A stretch of 55,464 bases of DNA from an uncultured Eubacterium sp. Its GTDB lineage: Bacteria > Bacillota > Clostridia > Lachnospirales > Lachnospiraceae. This document shows, one piece after another, positions 16,164 through 25,805 of this stretch. The stretch is taken from contig CAJTMV010000025.1 of the NCBI GenBank assembly GCA_910577225.1, positions 1 through 55,464 on the forward strand, read 5' to 3'. The translations under genes and the position numbers were made by a program. The stretch's first letter is position 1. The number at the start of each line of letters is the position of its first letter. The notes beneath the pieces are model-generated. The model was not told where the DNA came from, made no database searches, and saw only the letters and a program-made list of their open reading frames with translations.

Positions 16164-17321
16164 ATGAATGTAAATTCAAATTTTTTCGGTGGAGCGGGAA
16201 GTTCTAACTTCTTCTCAGACTATGCCAGCATTAGAAACGGCAGTTATCGGAGGCTTTTAAAAGCATATTACGGCGGAAATAATAATACAAGTACAACCGC
16301 CGGCGCAAGAAGCAATACCAGCAATGTGCTTGACCGGATTCTGGAAGAAAGAAAGAATCCGAAACTTTCCGAGCAGACCAGCGAGGCTAATTCCAAGCTG
16401 ACAGCAGGAATACCGACCCTGACGAACGCGGTGAAGACTTTACAGAATGACACAACGTATACCGCTTCAGAAGACGGCAAAAAGAGTGCGCAGGATAAGG
16501 TGGTTTCGGCACTAAAATCATACGTGTCAGAATATAATGACGTTGTAAACGCGGCAAAGAAGTCCACATTGTCAGGTAAGACATCACATGTCGCAAGCAT
16601 GATGAAAAGCACGTCTGAGAATGCCGATAAGCTCAGAGAAATCGGTATTTCAGTGAATGCGAATGGTACGCTTCAGTTTATTGAGGGTCAGGCAAAGCGG
16701 GCAGACATCTCTAAAGTACAGGATCTGTTTTCCGATGACAACAGCATGAGCTATGGCTCTACAGTGCTGTCCAGACTTCAGTTTGCAGGCGTGACCTCCG
16801 GTACTACAAACAGTACGGAAAAAGAAGACAGCGTAAGCTCAGTTACCGGCGCGGCTTCTTTTCTGGCAGACAGCAAAACGCTTGCGTCAGATGCGTTATA
16901 TGAAAAAGTCAAAGATAAGAATGGGAAAGAGACCTACGATGTTGACAAGATTTTATCTGCAGCGAAGAGTTTTGTAAAAAATTACAACGATATGTTCGAA
17001 ACTGCCGGTTCCAGTACAAATTCCGGCGTAACGACGAATCTGTCTTATATCAGGGAAAAAACGGAGAAAAACAGACTGGCATTGGCACAGTTTGGAATTA
17101 CTCTGGATGCAAAAAATAAAATGAGTATCGATGAGGATACCTTTAAAAAAGCAGATATGTCCAATGTACAGAAGTTCTTCAAAGAATATGGAAGTTCTGT
17201 CGGCACGAATGCTTCACTGGTAGATCATTATTTAACTTCCATGGCAAAAAATGCGAATGGTTACACGTCTGCCGGTACTTATAATGTACAGGGGAATTCA
17301 CAGTTTAACGATTTTATTTAA
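16164..17321 (+). CDS. FliD-like (flagellar cap C-terminal-like) protein
   Basis: Protein of 385 aa starting MNVNSNFFGG; ATG 16164 has AAGGAGTG at ideal distance. It is rich in Ser, Asn, Thr and Lys with few aromatics, typical of flagellar axial proteins. Two similar halves are visible: KVVSALKSYVSEYNDVVNAAKKS...LREIGISVNANGTLQF and KILSAAKSFVKNYNDMFETAGSS...LAQFGITLDAKNKMSI. This 'YND...LGI' pattern is that of the FliD C-terminal domain. It is shorter than true FliD, lacks the N-terminal FliD domain, and no flagellar gene is near. It may be a surface-filament or orphan FliD-derived protein, possibly read from the sigma-28-like site upstream. Confidence 0.65.
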   Translation: MNVNSNFFGGAGSSNFFSDYASIRNGSYRRLLKAYYGGNNNTSTTAGARSNTSNVLDRILEERKNPKLSEQTSEANSKLTAGIPTLTNAVKTLQNDTTYTASEDGKKSAQDKVVSALKSYVSEYNDVVNAAKKSTLSGKTSHVASMMKSTSENADKLREIGISVNANGTLQFIEGQAKRADISKVQDLFSDDNSMSYGSTVLSRLQFAGVTSGTTNSTEKEDSVSSVTGAASFLADSKTLASDALYEKVKDKNGKETYDVDKILSAAKSFVKNYNDMFETAGSSTNSGVTTNLSYIREKTEKNRLALAQFGITLDAKNKMSIDEDTFKKADMSNVQKFFKEYGSSVGTNASLVDHYLTSMAKNANGYTSAGTYNVQGNSQFNDFI

Positions 17322-17370
17322 TGGATGCGTCAAAGGCGGCAGTCTCAGCGCGCAGTAAGGTGATTTGAGC

Positions 17371-17418
17371 GAAAGCCAGTTTGTTTTATCATTTTTTGAT
17401 GAAAACAGGCTGGCTTTT
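17371..17418 (+). terminator. Terminator after the FliD-like gene
   Basis: GAAAGCCAG ... TTTTATCA pairs with TGAAAAC ... CTGGCTTTT around TTTTTTGA. It is a long stem with a small bulge ending in TTTT. Confidence 0.75.
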
Positions 17419-17584
17419 GGTGTAACAGGAAATAGCTGGAAGGATCAGCGGGAACATTTTTGTTGGAAAAGTATTGGAATCTATGCACAAAGTGTGTACA
17501 ATGTACAGGTGCAGATTATTTTTTTTCATTTATGTCGATAAAAAATAAGAATGCATTTCTATATTTATGGACGGAGGATATAAA

Positions 17585-18211
17585 ATGAGAACGGAATCGA
17601 ATGAATGGAGACCATATGGTAAAATCATTTATCAGAAACAACATTTTATTGTCAAGCAGGTAGCGATGCTGCCGGAGAAAGCGGCGGAATACGACGATGC
17701 TTATGATTACGCCTGCTGCCCGATTCAGTCCTGGCAGCATACGGATTTACATAAGCTGTTTGACGACTGGCGCAAACAGTTTGCCAAGGCGCCGGGAAAT
17801 GGCATCTGTAAGCGCATCCCATGCGTCTGTTATCCGGACGATATGACCTTTCGTGCAGCTTATCTGGCAGGACTAAAACACAGTACCTTTATAAAGGCTA
17901 TGAAAGACGATATGGAAAGCGGATGGGAAAAAGCAAGGATTGCCGCGCTCGATCAGGTAACGAAAGCGACAAAATCAAAAAATATGAAAGAGATTTGCAG
18001 AGCTGTCGGTTATCCGCCGTTTATTATAGCCGCACTTGGGAAAGCGCTGCTTGGGTTTGAGGAAGGAGACGCAATGCCGCAGATCGCCCGGTTTTATGAG
18101 GAGCTGATTACCGGTATCCTTTGCGTGCCTGTCGAACAGCCGGATGAACTGGCATTTAAAATATCTGATCACACATGGAAAGCGATCGATGCGAAAGAAT
18201 TTAATTACTAA
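17585..18211 (+). CDS. Hypothetical cytosolic protein
   Basis: Protein of 208 aa; ATG 17585 follows GGACGGAGG at good spacing. It begins MRTESNEWRPYGKII and contains several Cys (DYACCPIQSWQ, CKRIPCVCYP), a helical middle (FIKAMKDDMESGWEKARIAALDQVTKATKS) and no signal or membrane segment. I do not recognise the family. It stands alone between a terminator and a truncated PTS gene. Base composition is like that of the core genome rather than the island. Confidence 0.6.
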   Translation: MRTESNEWRPYGKIIYQKQHFIVKQVAMLPEKAAEYDDAYDYACCPIQSWQHTDLHKLFDDWRKQFAKAPGNGICKRIPCVCYPDDMTFRAAYLAGLKHSTFIKAMKDDMESGWEKARIAALDQVTKATKSKNMKEICRAVGYPPFIIAALGKALLGFEEGDAMPQIARFYEELITGILCVPVEQPDELAFKISDHTWKAIDAKEFNY

Positions 18212-18466
18212 TCTGTATCCCAAAGAAAAGCGGGACATGCATGTAAGAATGATGGATGGAAAGAACGTTAAGGAGATTATCCCAAAGGAAAGCGGACATA
18301 AAAGAAGCTAAAACATATTTTGAACAACAAATGGGGGAGATCTCTGCAGGGCGGCAGATAAAGATTATTTGAAAGCGTGGCAAATAAATATTTCCTTTAC
18401 AAAAATGGTATACTTTTTCTGAGGATGGTTTTATAGCAGGAAGAAAATAGAAAGAGGAAAAGCAGA

Positions 18467-18805
18467 ATGACAGATTATAAAAAGTGTGCGGAAGAAATTT
18501 ATGAAATTCTGGGCGGGAAAGAGAATCTGATCCGTGCGGATCATTGTGCAACGAGATTGCGGATTGCGACGCGGCAAAACGATGAAGCGGATATGGAAAA
18601 GCTGGAGCATGTCGATGGGGTAAAAGGCGTCTTTAGCAATAACGGACAGATTCATCTGATTCTTGGGCCGGATGCGGTTACAGAGGTATACGATGAATTT
18701 CTAAAAGTAAGCGGTCTTGCGCAGTCTTCGGTAGCAGAGAAAGAGGCGGCAAAAGATCCGTCAGCCTTTCAGCGGGTGATCAGGGCGCTGGGTGACGTAT
18801 TTTAA
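18467..18805 (+). pseudogene. PTS EIIB domain, truncated EIIBC remnant or solo IIB
   Basis: Protein of 112 aa with a glucose-family EIIB domain. The phosphorylated cysteine is in ADHCATRLRI near residue 26, followed by VKGVFSNNGQIHLILG. After a linker the sequence runs FQRVIRALGDVF and stops. That phrase is the usual beginning of the EIIC membrane domain in sucrose/trehalose-type EIIBC proteins, so the membrane part appears to have been lost. The ribosome site (GAAAGAGGAAAAGCAG) is intact, so a free IIB protein may still be made and could act with other PTS components. Confidence 0.65.
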
Positions 18806-18974
18806 TATTTTGATCCTGAATGGTCAGGAAGATACATGTTTGCATTGAATTCCTCTCTGCACTGATATATAATAAATATCAGAAGCAAACCTGACCTGTG
18901 TTTGGAATTGTTTTTTAGGAATATTTTCAATACAGGTACAGGATGCAGAGTTTAATGAGGGGAAGCGATAATAT

Positions 18975-21900
18975 ATGAAGGGGTTTGGCAGAATATACAG
19001 CAGAGGAATGTTGACGTTTGTTGTATATCTTTTTTTTGCAGTATCTTATTTTGCAGTATCTGATTTGACACGATCGGACGTAATAGCTGCAGAAGCGGCA
19101 GTATCTGACAGTCAGACGGTAAAAGCGGGTATTTTTTCTTTTGATGGATATCATATGAAAGACGCGGACGGTAATCTGTCCGGCTATGGTATTGAATTTC
19201 TGGATCTGGTTTCGGAATATTCCCATTTGAATTTTGAGTATACAGGTTATGACAAGTCCTGGAACGATATGCTGGATATGTTAAAGTCTGGATCGATCGA
19301 TGTGGTGACTTCTGCAAGAAAAACAAAGGAGCGGGAGGCAGATTTTGCATTTTCGATTCCGATTGGCAGGAATTGCACCGTTCTTTCTGCAAAAACGGGG
19401 AACGATCAGCTGCAAAGCGGCGATTATCGGACCTATGAGGGAATGACGGCAGGCGTGATCAGGGGGAGCAGTCAGAATGCGGCGTTTGCAAAGTTTGCAG
19501 AAGAAAAGGGGTTTTCTTATCGAATCAGAGAATACGAAGATTCCGGTCAGCTTACAGACGCATTGCAAGACGGCAGCATCGACGCGGCACTTTCCAGCGA
19601 TCTTAGAAAGATGGAAAATGAAAAACTGCTGGAGACGATTTCTTTGGAACATTTTTATGCGATTGTCAGAAAAGATGAGAAACAGCTGCTGGATGAAATC
19701 AATTATGCGGTAGAACAGATGAATATTCATGAAGGAGACTGGAACAATGTATTGTATTATAAATACTATGGTCCTGTCTATGCGCCGGCGGATTCATTTA
19801 CCAAACGGGAAGAGGCATATATTCAGGATGTTCTTGCAGGAAGAAAAAAGATAACAGCGATAGCGATGGTCGACCGCATGCCGTATTCGTTTGAAGAAAA
19901 TGGTGTGTTAAAAGGTGTAATACCGGACTATTTTAAAGAAGTGATGCAAAAAGCCGGTCTGCCATACGAACTGATTGTGCCGAAAGACCGGACAGAATAT
20001 TATGAGCTGGCGGATACCAATGGCGTAGATGTGGTAATAGATAAAAGGACGTCGGATGTTTCCATGCGGAAGGGGCAATATGGCGGATTTTACACAGACA
20101 GCTTTCTGACAACAGGTATGGCAAAGGTAATGAGAAAAGACTTCAGGGGAGAGATCCGATCGGTAGCGGCAGCCAAAGAGCAGGGAAGCGAACCACTGGA
20201 GCATGGACTGACCGATAATGTGAAGGTTCTGGACTATGAGACAAGAGAACAGGCGTTAAAAGCGGTACAGAATCATAAGGCAGATGCCGCGTATGTATAC
20301 ACCTATGCGGCGCAGCAGTTTGTCAGTCAGGATACTACAAATTCTCTGCATTACAGTATCGTGAACGGCGCTCAGTTTGATTTTCAAATGTATGTCCGAA
20401 ACAGCAGCGACCATGAGCTTGTAACCATATTAAATAAGTGTATCCGGCAGATGCCTCAGGATATACAAAGTCAGCTGATTGCAAAGTATACTTCGCATGC
20501 GCCGAAGGATGTGACATTTGCGCAGTTTATCAGGGCGCATCCCGGATTTTTGGTAATTCTTGTACTGGCTGTGGCGCTGGCGGCCGGTGTCATTGGGATT
20601 TTGTTTTTACGTGCAGGATGGAACCGGAAAGTACTCGCGGCAGTCAGCCAGTCAAAGAAAGAGCTGGAAGCCCAGCTTGCGATTGTAAATGCGCTTAGCA
20701 GAGATTATGTCAATGTTTTTGCGGTGAATGTCAGAGAAGCCTCTTCGAGAGTGATAAAAAGCAACGGATATGTGGCCTGTGCCCTGAATCTGGACGCGGA
20801 GGACCGGTTTTCCTATGTAAAAGTGCTGCAAAGTTATGTGAAAGATCGCGTTCATCCGCAAGACCAGCAGTATCTCGCAAAAGCGCTTTCTTTAGAAAAA
20901 GTGACGGAACAGTTAGAGAAAGCGGATGAATATACGGGGAGTTTTCGTATCCTGGATCACGGAGAGACGCACAATTTTCAGTTTACATATGTAAATGTTG
21001 ATGGGATCGGACAGACGAACAAAGGTATCATACTGGCAGGATTTCGTAATATTGACGAGATGGTGCGCAGGGAAAAGGAACAGAAAGAGATACTGGCAGA
21101 GGCGCTGGCAGAAGCGAATCATGCCAATCATGCGAAAACGATGTTTTTAAACAATATGTCGCACGATATTCGTACACCGATGAATGCGATTATCGGATTT
21201 ACTTCGCTGGCTGCCACGCATATAGAACATACAGATCTCGTCCGGAGTTATCTGGATAAAATTATGACGGCCAGCAGACATCTGCTGAGTCTGATTAACG
21301 ACGTGCTGGACATGAGCCGGATTGAAAGCGGCAAGGTGCGGATTGAAGAAAAGGAAGCTGGTCTGCCGGAGATGATCCATGACTTGAAAACGATTGTACA
21401 GTCGGAGATCAAAGCAAAGCAGCTGGAATTTCATATCGATACCGTGGATGTTACAAACGAGCAGATTATCTGCGATAAGCTGCGTCTGAATCAGGTGTTG
21501 TTAAACACGATCAGCAACGCAATGAAATATACGAAGCCGGGAGGTATGGTAAGCGTCAGAATCATTCAGACAAACAACGCGCCTGATGGCTACGCTTCCT
21601 ATCAGTTTCGGATCAAAGACAACGGGATTGGCATGAGCAAAGAGTTTTTGAAGCATGTGTTTGAACCGTTTGAGCGGGAACAGACCTCAACGGTCAGCGG
21701 CATTCAGGGAACCGGACTGGGGCTTGCCATTACAAAAAATATCGTGGATATGATGAACGGGACGATTACGGTAGAAAGTGAAGAAGGGAAAGGAACCGAG
21801 TTTGTCATCTGCTTTCAGTTTCGTACCGCGGATCATCCGGTCAAAACCGGCCGGGTGGAGCACCTGGCAGATCTGCGCGCGCTTATTGCGGATGACGATG

Positions 21901-22682
21901 TCAATACGTGTATGAGCGTAAGTAAAATGCTTTCTTCGATCGGTATGCATCCGGACTGGACGACGCAGGGCAAAGAAGCAGTGGTACGTACGAAATTTGC
22001 GCTGGAGCAAAACGATCCGTATACCGTATACATTATAGACTGGCTGATGCCTGATTTAAACGGTATTGAAATCGTACGCCAGATACGCCGGATCATCGGG
22101 GATCTGCCGATAATTATTATACTGACTGCTTATGACTGGGCAGATGTGGAAGAAGAGGCAAAAGAGGCAGGAGTTACGGCATTTTGTGCCAAACCAGTCT
22201 TTCTTACCGAACTGCGCGAGCTTCTGACCGCCTCGGCAGCCGAGGGGAAAGATAGCAGAAAGCAGGAAACAGACGAAGCCGGGAAATTGTTCTGCGGGAA
22301 AAAGATACTGCTTGTAGAAGACAATGAGATTAATCAGGAGATTGCGAAAGCCATTCTGGAGGAAGCCGGCTTTGCAATCGATCTGGCAGACGACGGTTCG
22401 GTAGCTGTAGAAATGATGGAACAAGCGCCGGGACATACCTACGATCTGATTCTGATGGACATACAGATGACCAGAATGAATGGCTATGATGCCACGCGGG
22501 CCATTCGTGCGATGGATGATCCGGTAAAGGCGCAGATCCCGATCGTGGCCATGACCGCAAATGCGTTTGAGGAAGACAGGCAGCTGGCGCTGGAGGCCGG
22601 TATGAACGATCATGTGGCAAAGCCGATCGATGTAGACAGGCTTATGGAGACACTGAGAAATATTTTGTCTTTGGATGCGTAA
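18975..22682 (+). CDS. Hybrid sensor histidine kinase with periplasmic-binding-type sensor and two receiver domains
   Basis: Protein of 1235 aa, BvgS/EvgS-like in layout. It starts with a signal/anchor segment (about 11-30). Two tandem solute-binding (SBP_bac_3-like) domains follow, at about 45-255 (KAGIFSFDGYHMKDADGNLSGYGIEFL) and 285-510 (AMVDRMPYSFEENGVLKGVIPDYF). A membrane helix lies at about 524-548, then a PAS-like linker. HisKA has His730 (NNMSHDIRTPMNA). HATPase shows NTISNAMKYT, DNGIGM and GTGLGLAIT. Receiver 1 has Asp1022, receiver 2 Asp1162 (LILMDIQM). No HPt domain is present, so phosphotransfer to an external partner is expected. The sensor probably binds an amino acid or small organic ligand outside the cell. 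It is the only gene of its transcription unit here. Confidence 0.88.
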   Translation: MKGFGRIYSRGMLTFVVYLFFAVSYFAVSDLTRSDVIAAEAAVSDSQTVKAGIFSFDGYHMKDADGNLSGYGIEFLDLVSEYSHLNFEYTGYDKSWNDMLDMLKSGSIDVVTSARKTKEREADFAFSIPIGRNCTVLSAKTGNDQLQSGDYRTYEGMTAGVIRGSSQNAAFAKFAEEKGFSYRIREYEDSGQLTDALQDGSIDAALSSDLRKMENEKLLETISLEHFYAIVRKDEKQLLDEINYAVEQMNIHEGDWNNVLYYKYYGPVYAPADSFTKREEAYIQDVLAGRKKITAIAMVDRMPYSFEENGVLKGVIPDYFKEVMQKAGLPYELIVPKDRTEYYELADTNGVDVVIDKRTSDVSMRKGQYGGFYTDSFLTTGMAKVMRKDFRGEIRSVAAAKEQGSEPLEHGLTDNVKVLDYETREQALKAVQNHKADAAYVYTYAAQQFVSQDTTNSLHYSIVNGAQFDFQMYVRNSSDHELVTILNKCIRQMPQDIQSQLIAKYTSHAPKDVTFAQFIRAHPGFLVILVLAVALAAGVIGILFLRAGWNRKVLAAVSQSKKELEAQLAIVNALSRDYVNVFAVNVREASSRVIKSNGYVACALNLDAEDRFSYVKVLQSYVKDRVHPQDQQYLAKALSLEKVTEQLEKADEYTGSFRILDHGETHNFQFTYVNVDGIGQTNKGIILAGFRNIDEMVRREKEQKEILAEALAEANHANHAKTMFLNNMSHDIRTPMNAIIGFTSLAATHIEHTDLVRSYLDKIMTASRHLLSLINDVLDMSRIESGKVRIEEKEAGLPEMIHDLKTIVQSEIKAKQLEFHIDTVDVTNEQIICDKLRLNQVLLNTISNAMKYTKPGGMVSVRIIQTNNAPDGYASYQFRIKDNGIGMSKEFLKHVFEPFEREQTSTVSGIQGTGLGLAITKNIVDMMNGTITVESEEGKGTEFVICFQFRTADHPVKTGRVEHLADLRALIADDDVNTCMSVSKMLSSIGMHPDWTTQGKEAVVRTKFALEQNDPYTVYIIDWLMPDLNGIEIVRQIRRIIGDLPIIIILTAYDWADVEEEAKEAGVTAFCAKPVFLTELRELLTASAAEGKDSRKQETDEAGKLFCGKKILLVEDNEINQEIAKAILEEAGFAIDLADDGSVAVEMMEQAPGHTYDLILMDIQMTRMNGYDATRAIRAMDDPVKAQIPIVAMTANAFEEDRQLALEAGMNDHVAKPIDVDRLMETLRNILSLDA

Positions 22683-22896
22683 CGCGGCAGGATTTGTGAT
22701 AAATCATCGATGGATAGTCCGGAGAAAAACATGTATACTGATAAAGATAAGAGGAGTCAGGATATGACGTAAGGATTGAAAACCGGAAAACAGAAGGATG
22801 TCGTTTCATGTTTTCTGGTTTTTCATAGATGCTGGCAAATCATGCCGGCATGGCAGCATAAGTAAAGAAAATGAAAGAGATGAAGGAGGAGACGGT

Positions 22897-24039
22897 ATGG
22901 TCAATCGTTTTGTATTGAATGGAATATCTTATCATGGAAAGGGGGCAATCCGGGAGATCCCTGGAATTATTAAAGAGAAAAGACTGAATAAGGCATTTAT
23001 TGCGACAGATCCGGATCTGGTAAAATTTGGCGTTACCAAAAAGGTGACGGACCTGCTGGATGAAAACGGTCTGGAATATGAGATATATTCAGACATCAAG
23101 CCAAATCCGACCATTGAAAATGTGAAGTCTGGCGTAGAAGCATATAAAAAATCCGGGGCGGATTATATGATCACGGTCGGAGGCGGGTCTTCCATGGATA
23201 CCGGCAAGGCAATCGGTATTATTATCAACAATCCGGAATTTTCAGATGTGCGTTCTCTGGAAGGCGTCGCACCGACGAAAAATCACACGGTATTTACGAT
23301 TGCAGTACCGACTACGGCAGGCACTGCAGCAGAAGCAACGATCAACTACGTGATTACAGATGTGGAAAAGAAGCGTAAATTTGTCTGTGTGGATACGAAT
23401 GACATACCGGATATTGCGGTTATCGATCCGGATATGATGTCCACAATGCCGAAAGGTCTTACAGCCGCAACCGGCATGGATGCGCTGACACATGCCATTG
23501 AGGGGTATACGACAAAGGCGGCATGGGAACTGGCTGACTGTCTGAACCTGGAAGCGATTCGACTGATTGCAAAGAACCTGCGCGGGGCAGTTCATAATGA
23601 GTCAGAAGGACGTGAGGGCATGGCGCTTGGACAATATGTGACCGGCATGGCATTCTCGAATGTCGGACTTGGAATTGCGCATTCCATGGCACATACGCTG
23701 GGCGCTGTCTATGATACGCCGCATGGAGTCGCATGTGCAATGATGCTGCCGATTGTTATGGAGTATAACCAGGAAACAACCGGGGATAAATTTAAATATG
23801 TTGCAGAAGCGATGGGTGTGGACACAGCGGGTATGGATCAGGCAGCGTACCGCAGGGCTGCCATCGACGCAGTGCGGCAACTGTCTGCCGACGTAGGCAT
23901 TCCGGCAAAGCTGGAAGCATTAAAGGAGGAGGATCTGGACTTTCTGGCAGAATCTGCATATGCGGATGCATGCTGTCCGGGGAATCCGAAAGAGACATCG
24001 GTAGAAGACTTAAAGGAACTGTTCCGTAAGCTGATGTAA
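22897..24039 (+). CDS. fucO: Iron-containing alcohol dehydrogenase, FucO (lactaldehyde reductase)-like
   Basis: Group III metal-dependent alcohol dehydrogenase of 380 aa. ATG 22897 follows AAGGAGGAGACGG and begins MVNRFVLNG, as FucO does; the frame is open 33 codons further up. The NAD site is VGGGSSMDTGKAIGI near residue 95. The metal-binding region is DALTHAIEGY and LGIAHSMAHTLGAVYDTPHGVA (several His, residues about 195-275). FucO reduces lactaldehyde to 1,2-propanediol in fucose/rhamnose fermentation. No fucose genes are adjacent, so the physiological aldehyde is open (butanol/1,2-propanediol type). It is followed by a bidirectional terminator. Confidence 0.85.
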   Translation: MVNRFVLNGISYHGKGAIREIPGIIKEKRLNKAFIATDPDLVKFGVTKKVTDLLDENGLEYEIYSDIKPNPTIENVKSGVEAYKKSGADYMITVGGGSSMDTGKAIGIIINNPEFSDVRSLEGVAPTKNHTVFTIAVPTTAGTAAEATINYVITDVEKKRKFVCVDTNDIPDIAVIDPDMMSTMPKGLTAATGMDALTHAIEGYTTKAAWELADCLNLEAIRLIAKNLRGAVHNESEGREGMALGQYVTGMAFSNVGLGIAHSMAHTLGAVYDTPHGVACAMMLPIVMEYNQETTGDKFKYVAEAMGVDTAGMDQAAYRRAAIDAVRQLSADVGIPAKLEALKEEDLDFLAESAYADACCPGNPKETSVEDLKELFRKLM

Positions 24040-24065
24040 TAGCGGGAGCCGCAAGTCAAAGCAGG

Positions 24066-24100
24066 CAGTCAGACCGCCGGCTGCGCCGGTGGTCTGACTG
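24066..24100. terminator. Bidirectional hairpin between fucO-like gene and malY-like gene
   Basis: CAGTCAGACC and GGTCTGACTG flank an inner GCCGG-CTG-CGCCGG stem, between two convergent genes. The T-run is weak, so it may act as a barrier or depend on extra factors. Confidence 0.6.
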
Positions 24101-24113
24101 GAACCGGTATTTG

Positions 24114-25334
24114 TTAAACGCGGGAAGGCGATGAAAATACATACTGTGACAGCCGTTCAAAAGCGTCTTTTACTCTCGACAGCGGCAGCGCCAGATTCAT
24201 CCGGATATGGCAGGGACCGTAAAAAGGCCTGCCGTCCTGCCAGCCGACGCCTACGTCCCATCCGGCCTGCAGCAGCTGATCGATCGTCTGCTGGCGGATA
24301 CGGCACCAGTCGGTGCAGTCCAAAAACAGCATATAAGTCCCCTGCGGCCTGGATACCGAAATATGTGCAAAGTGGGCGCTGATATAGTCGCAGGCGTACG
24401 CTGCATTGGTGCTTAACGTCTGGCAGAGCTCGTCTGTCCATTCCTGTCCATCCGGACTGTAGGCGCCGATTAACGCATGCATGGACAGGACATTGATGCT
24501 GTTATAATGCGTTTTTTCACCTTTGGATGTAATCCGGTCCCGTAAAGAGCGGTTATAAATAATGTGATAACTGCCAATCAGTCCGGCCAGATTAAACGTC
24601 TTGCTTGGAGCGTAAAACGCAGCCGTATGTTCATGGGCATACGCGCTTACGGACTGGGTTGGTATATGTTTGCTGCCGTTTAACAAAATATCGGACCAGA
24701 TTTCATCGGAAATCACGATGACTTCGTTTTCTTCGAAAATCTTCATGGCCTGTTCCAGCTCCCGGCGTTCCCAGACACGTCCGGAGGGATTATGAGGCGA
24801 GCAGATGATCGCTACATGGATATGATGCGCTTTGATTTTGTCCTCCATATCGGTATAATCCATACGGAAGACGCCCTGCGCATCTTTTTTTAGTTCGCTG
24901 CGAATGATCCGATAGCCGTTTTGCGTCAGACATTCTGTAAAACCAATATAGGCAGGACTGTGCAGCAGTACCGCGTCGCCGGGAGACGCATAACTGCTCA
25001 GCGCGGAGATGACGCCGCCAAGCACGCCGTTTTCGTATCCAATATGTTCTTTACAAAGTCCGGTAATACCATTGCGCGTTTCGTGCCAGCGGATAATGGC
25101 ATCGTAGTAGTCGTCGCTGATATCAAAATAACCGTATGCCGGATGATTCGCACGAGCAATCACAGCTTTCGGGACAGCTGGCACAGTCGGAAAATTCATA
25201 TCGGCAACCCACATGGGGATAAAATCAAAACCATCCTTTGGCAGTCCCGGCGCGTTCGGGTCGTGTCCCGGCCCGTCTACGGCGACGGCATCTTTTCCGG
25301 AACGTTCCATGATGGATGTAAAATCGTATTTCAT
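24114..25334 (-). CDS. MalY/PatB-type PLP-dependent C-S lyase / aminotransferase
   Basis: Fold-type I PLP enzyme of 406 aa. It starts MKYDFTSIMERSGKDAVAVDG, and ADMNFPTVPAV near residue 46 is the MalY/PatB hallmark. Further motifs are SPHNPSGRVW near 180, VISDEIWSDIL, and the PLP lysine in APSKTFNLAGLIGSY near residue 243. Such enzymes cleave cystathionine or other cysteine S-conjugates to thiol, pyruvate and ammonia; MalY in E. coli also modulates MalT. A GGAGGACC ribosome site sits eight bases before the ATG. It is convergent with the fucO-like gene and divergent from the PTS genes. Confidence 0.88.
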   Translation of the reverse strand: MKYDFTSIMERSGKDAVAVDGPGHDPNAPGLPKDGFDFIPMWVADMNFPTVPAVPKAVIARANHPAYGYFDISDDYYDAIIRWHETRNGITGLCKEHIGYENGVLGGVISALSSYASPGDAVLLHSPAYIGFTECLTQNGYRIIRSELKKDAQGVFRMDYTDMEDKIKAHHIHVAIICSPHNPSGRVWERRELEQAMKIFEENEVIVISDEIWSDILLNGSKHIPTQSVSAYAHEHTAAFYAPSKTFNLAGLIGSYHIIYNRSLRDRITSKGEKTHYNSINVLSMHALIGAYSPDGQEWTDELCQTLSTNAAYACDYISAHFAHISVSRPQGTYMLFLDCTDWCRIRQQTIDQLLQAGWDVGVGWQDGRPFYGPCHIRMNLALPLSRVKDAFERLSQYVFSSPSRV

Positions 25335-25403
25335 TTACAGGTCCTCCTTTGCGTACAGATCGTATGTACAGATCTGTGTCTGATGATTCGTTGCTTTCAG
25401 TAT

Positions 25404-25432
25404 ATACTATTTTGGGAAAGTGTCCAGTGCAA
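25404..25432 (-). promoter_or_regulatory. Possible malY-side promoter
   Basis: Read on the minus strand, TTGCAC and TAGTAT are separated by 17 bp, about 70 bp before the malY-like ATG. Between here and 25648 the intergenic DNA holds no gene; a GGAAC-GATG-GTTCC palindrome at 25496-25509 is a possible operator. Confidence 0.4.
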
Positions 25433-25648
25433 AATTTTTTCTGCCGTTATTTTTTGGATTACGGGCTAAATTTGAATCATGCGCTGCCGCGGACGGGAAC
25501 GATGGTTCCTTGTCCATGCGGAAGACGCGTAAATTTAAAAGTAGAAGGATATTGAAAGACTGCACGGAAAATATGTTGAATTATTACAAAAAAATGCGGA
25601 CAAAATGCCTGACTGACATGAAAATGACTAAATGAGAAGAAAAAACAC

Positions 25649-25677
25649 TTGACATACTTTGTGTAAATTGCTAATAT
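25649..25677 (+). promoter_or_regulatory. Promoter of the PTS genes
   Basis: A perfect TTGACA (25649-25654) is separated by 17 bp from TAATAT (25672-25677), the strongest promoter match in the window. It is about 210 bp upstream of the EIIA start, leaving a long leader. Confidence 0.75.
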
Positions 25678-25767
25678 AATATACAGATAGAAACAGTCAG
25701 ATACAAACATTTGGACAGTAATTGAATGGTATGTCAGACCAGATTTTATAAATGAATCCTAAGGGAG

Positions 25768-25805
25768 AAAAGCCGATTGATTTATAAAAATTGGCTTTTT
25801 ATATT
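25768..25805 (+). terminator. Leader terminator (attenuator) before the PTS EIIA gene
   Basis: AAAAGCCGATT pairs with AATTGGCTTTTT around TTTATAA, ending in a T-rich run. It lies between the promoter and the EIIA gene. A terminator in this position is the arrangement used by PTS genes controlled by GlcT/LicT-type antiterminators. I could not match a RAT element with confidence, and no antiterminator gene is in the window. Confidence 0.6.

Noticed and set aside
24921..25469. Plus-strand 182-codon frame opposite malY
   Set aside because: It lies on the complement of a strongly supported PLP enzyme gene and has no recognisable motif.
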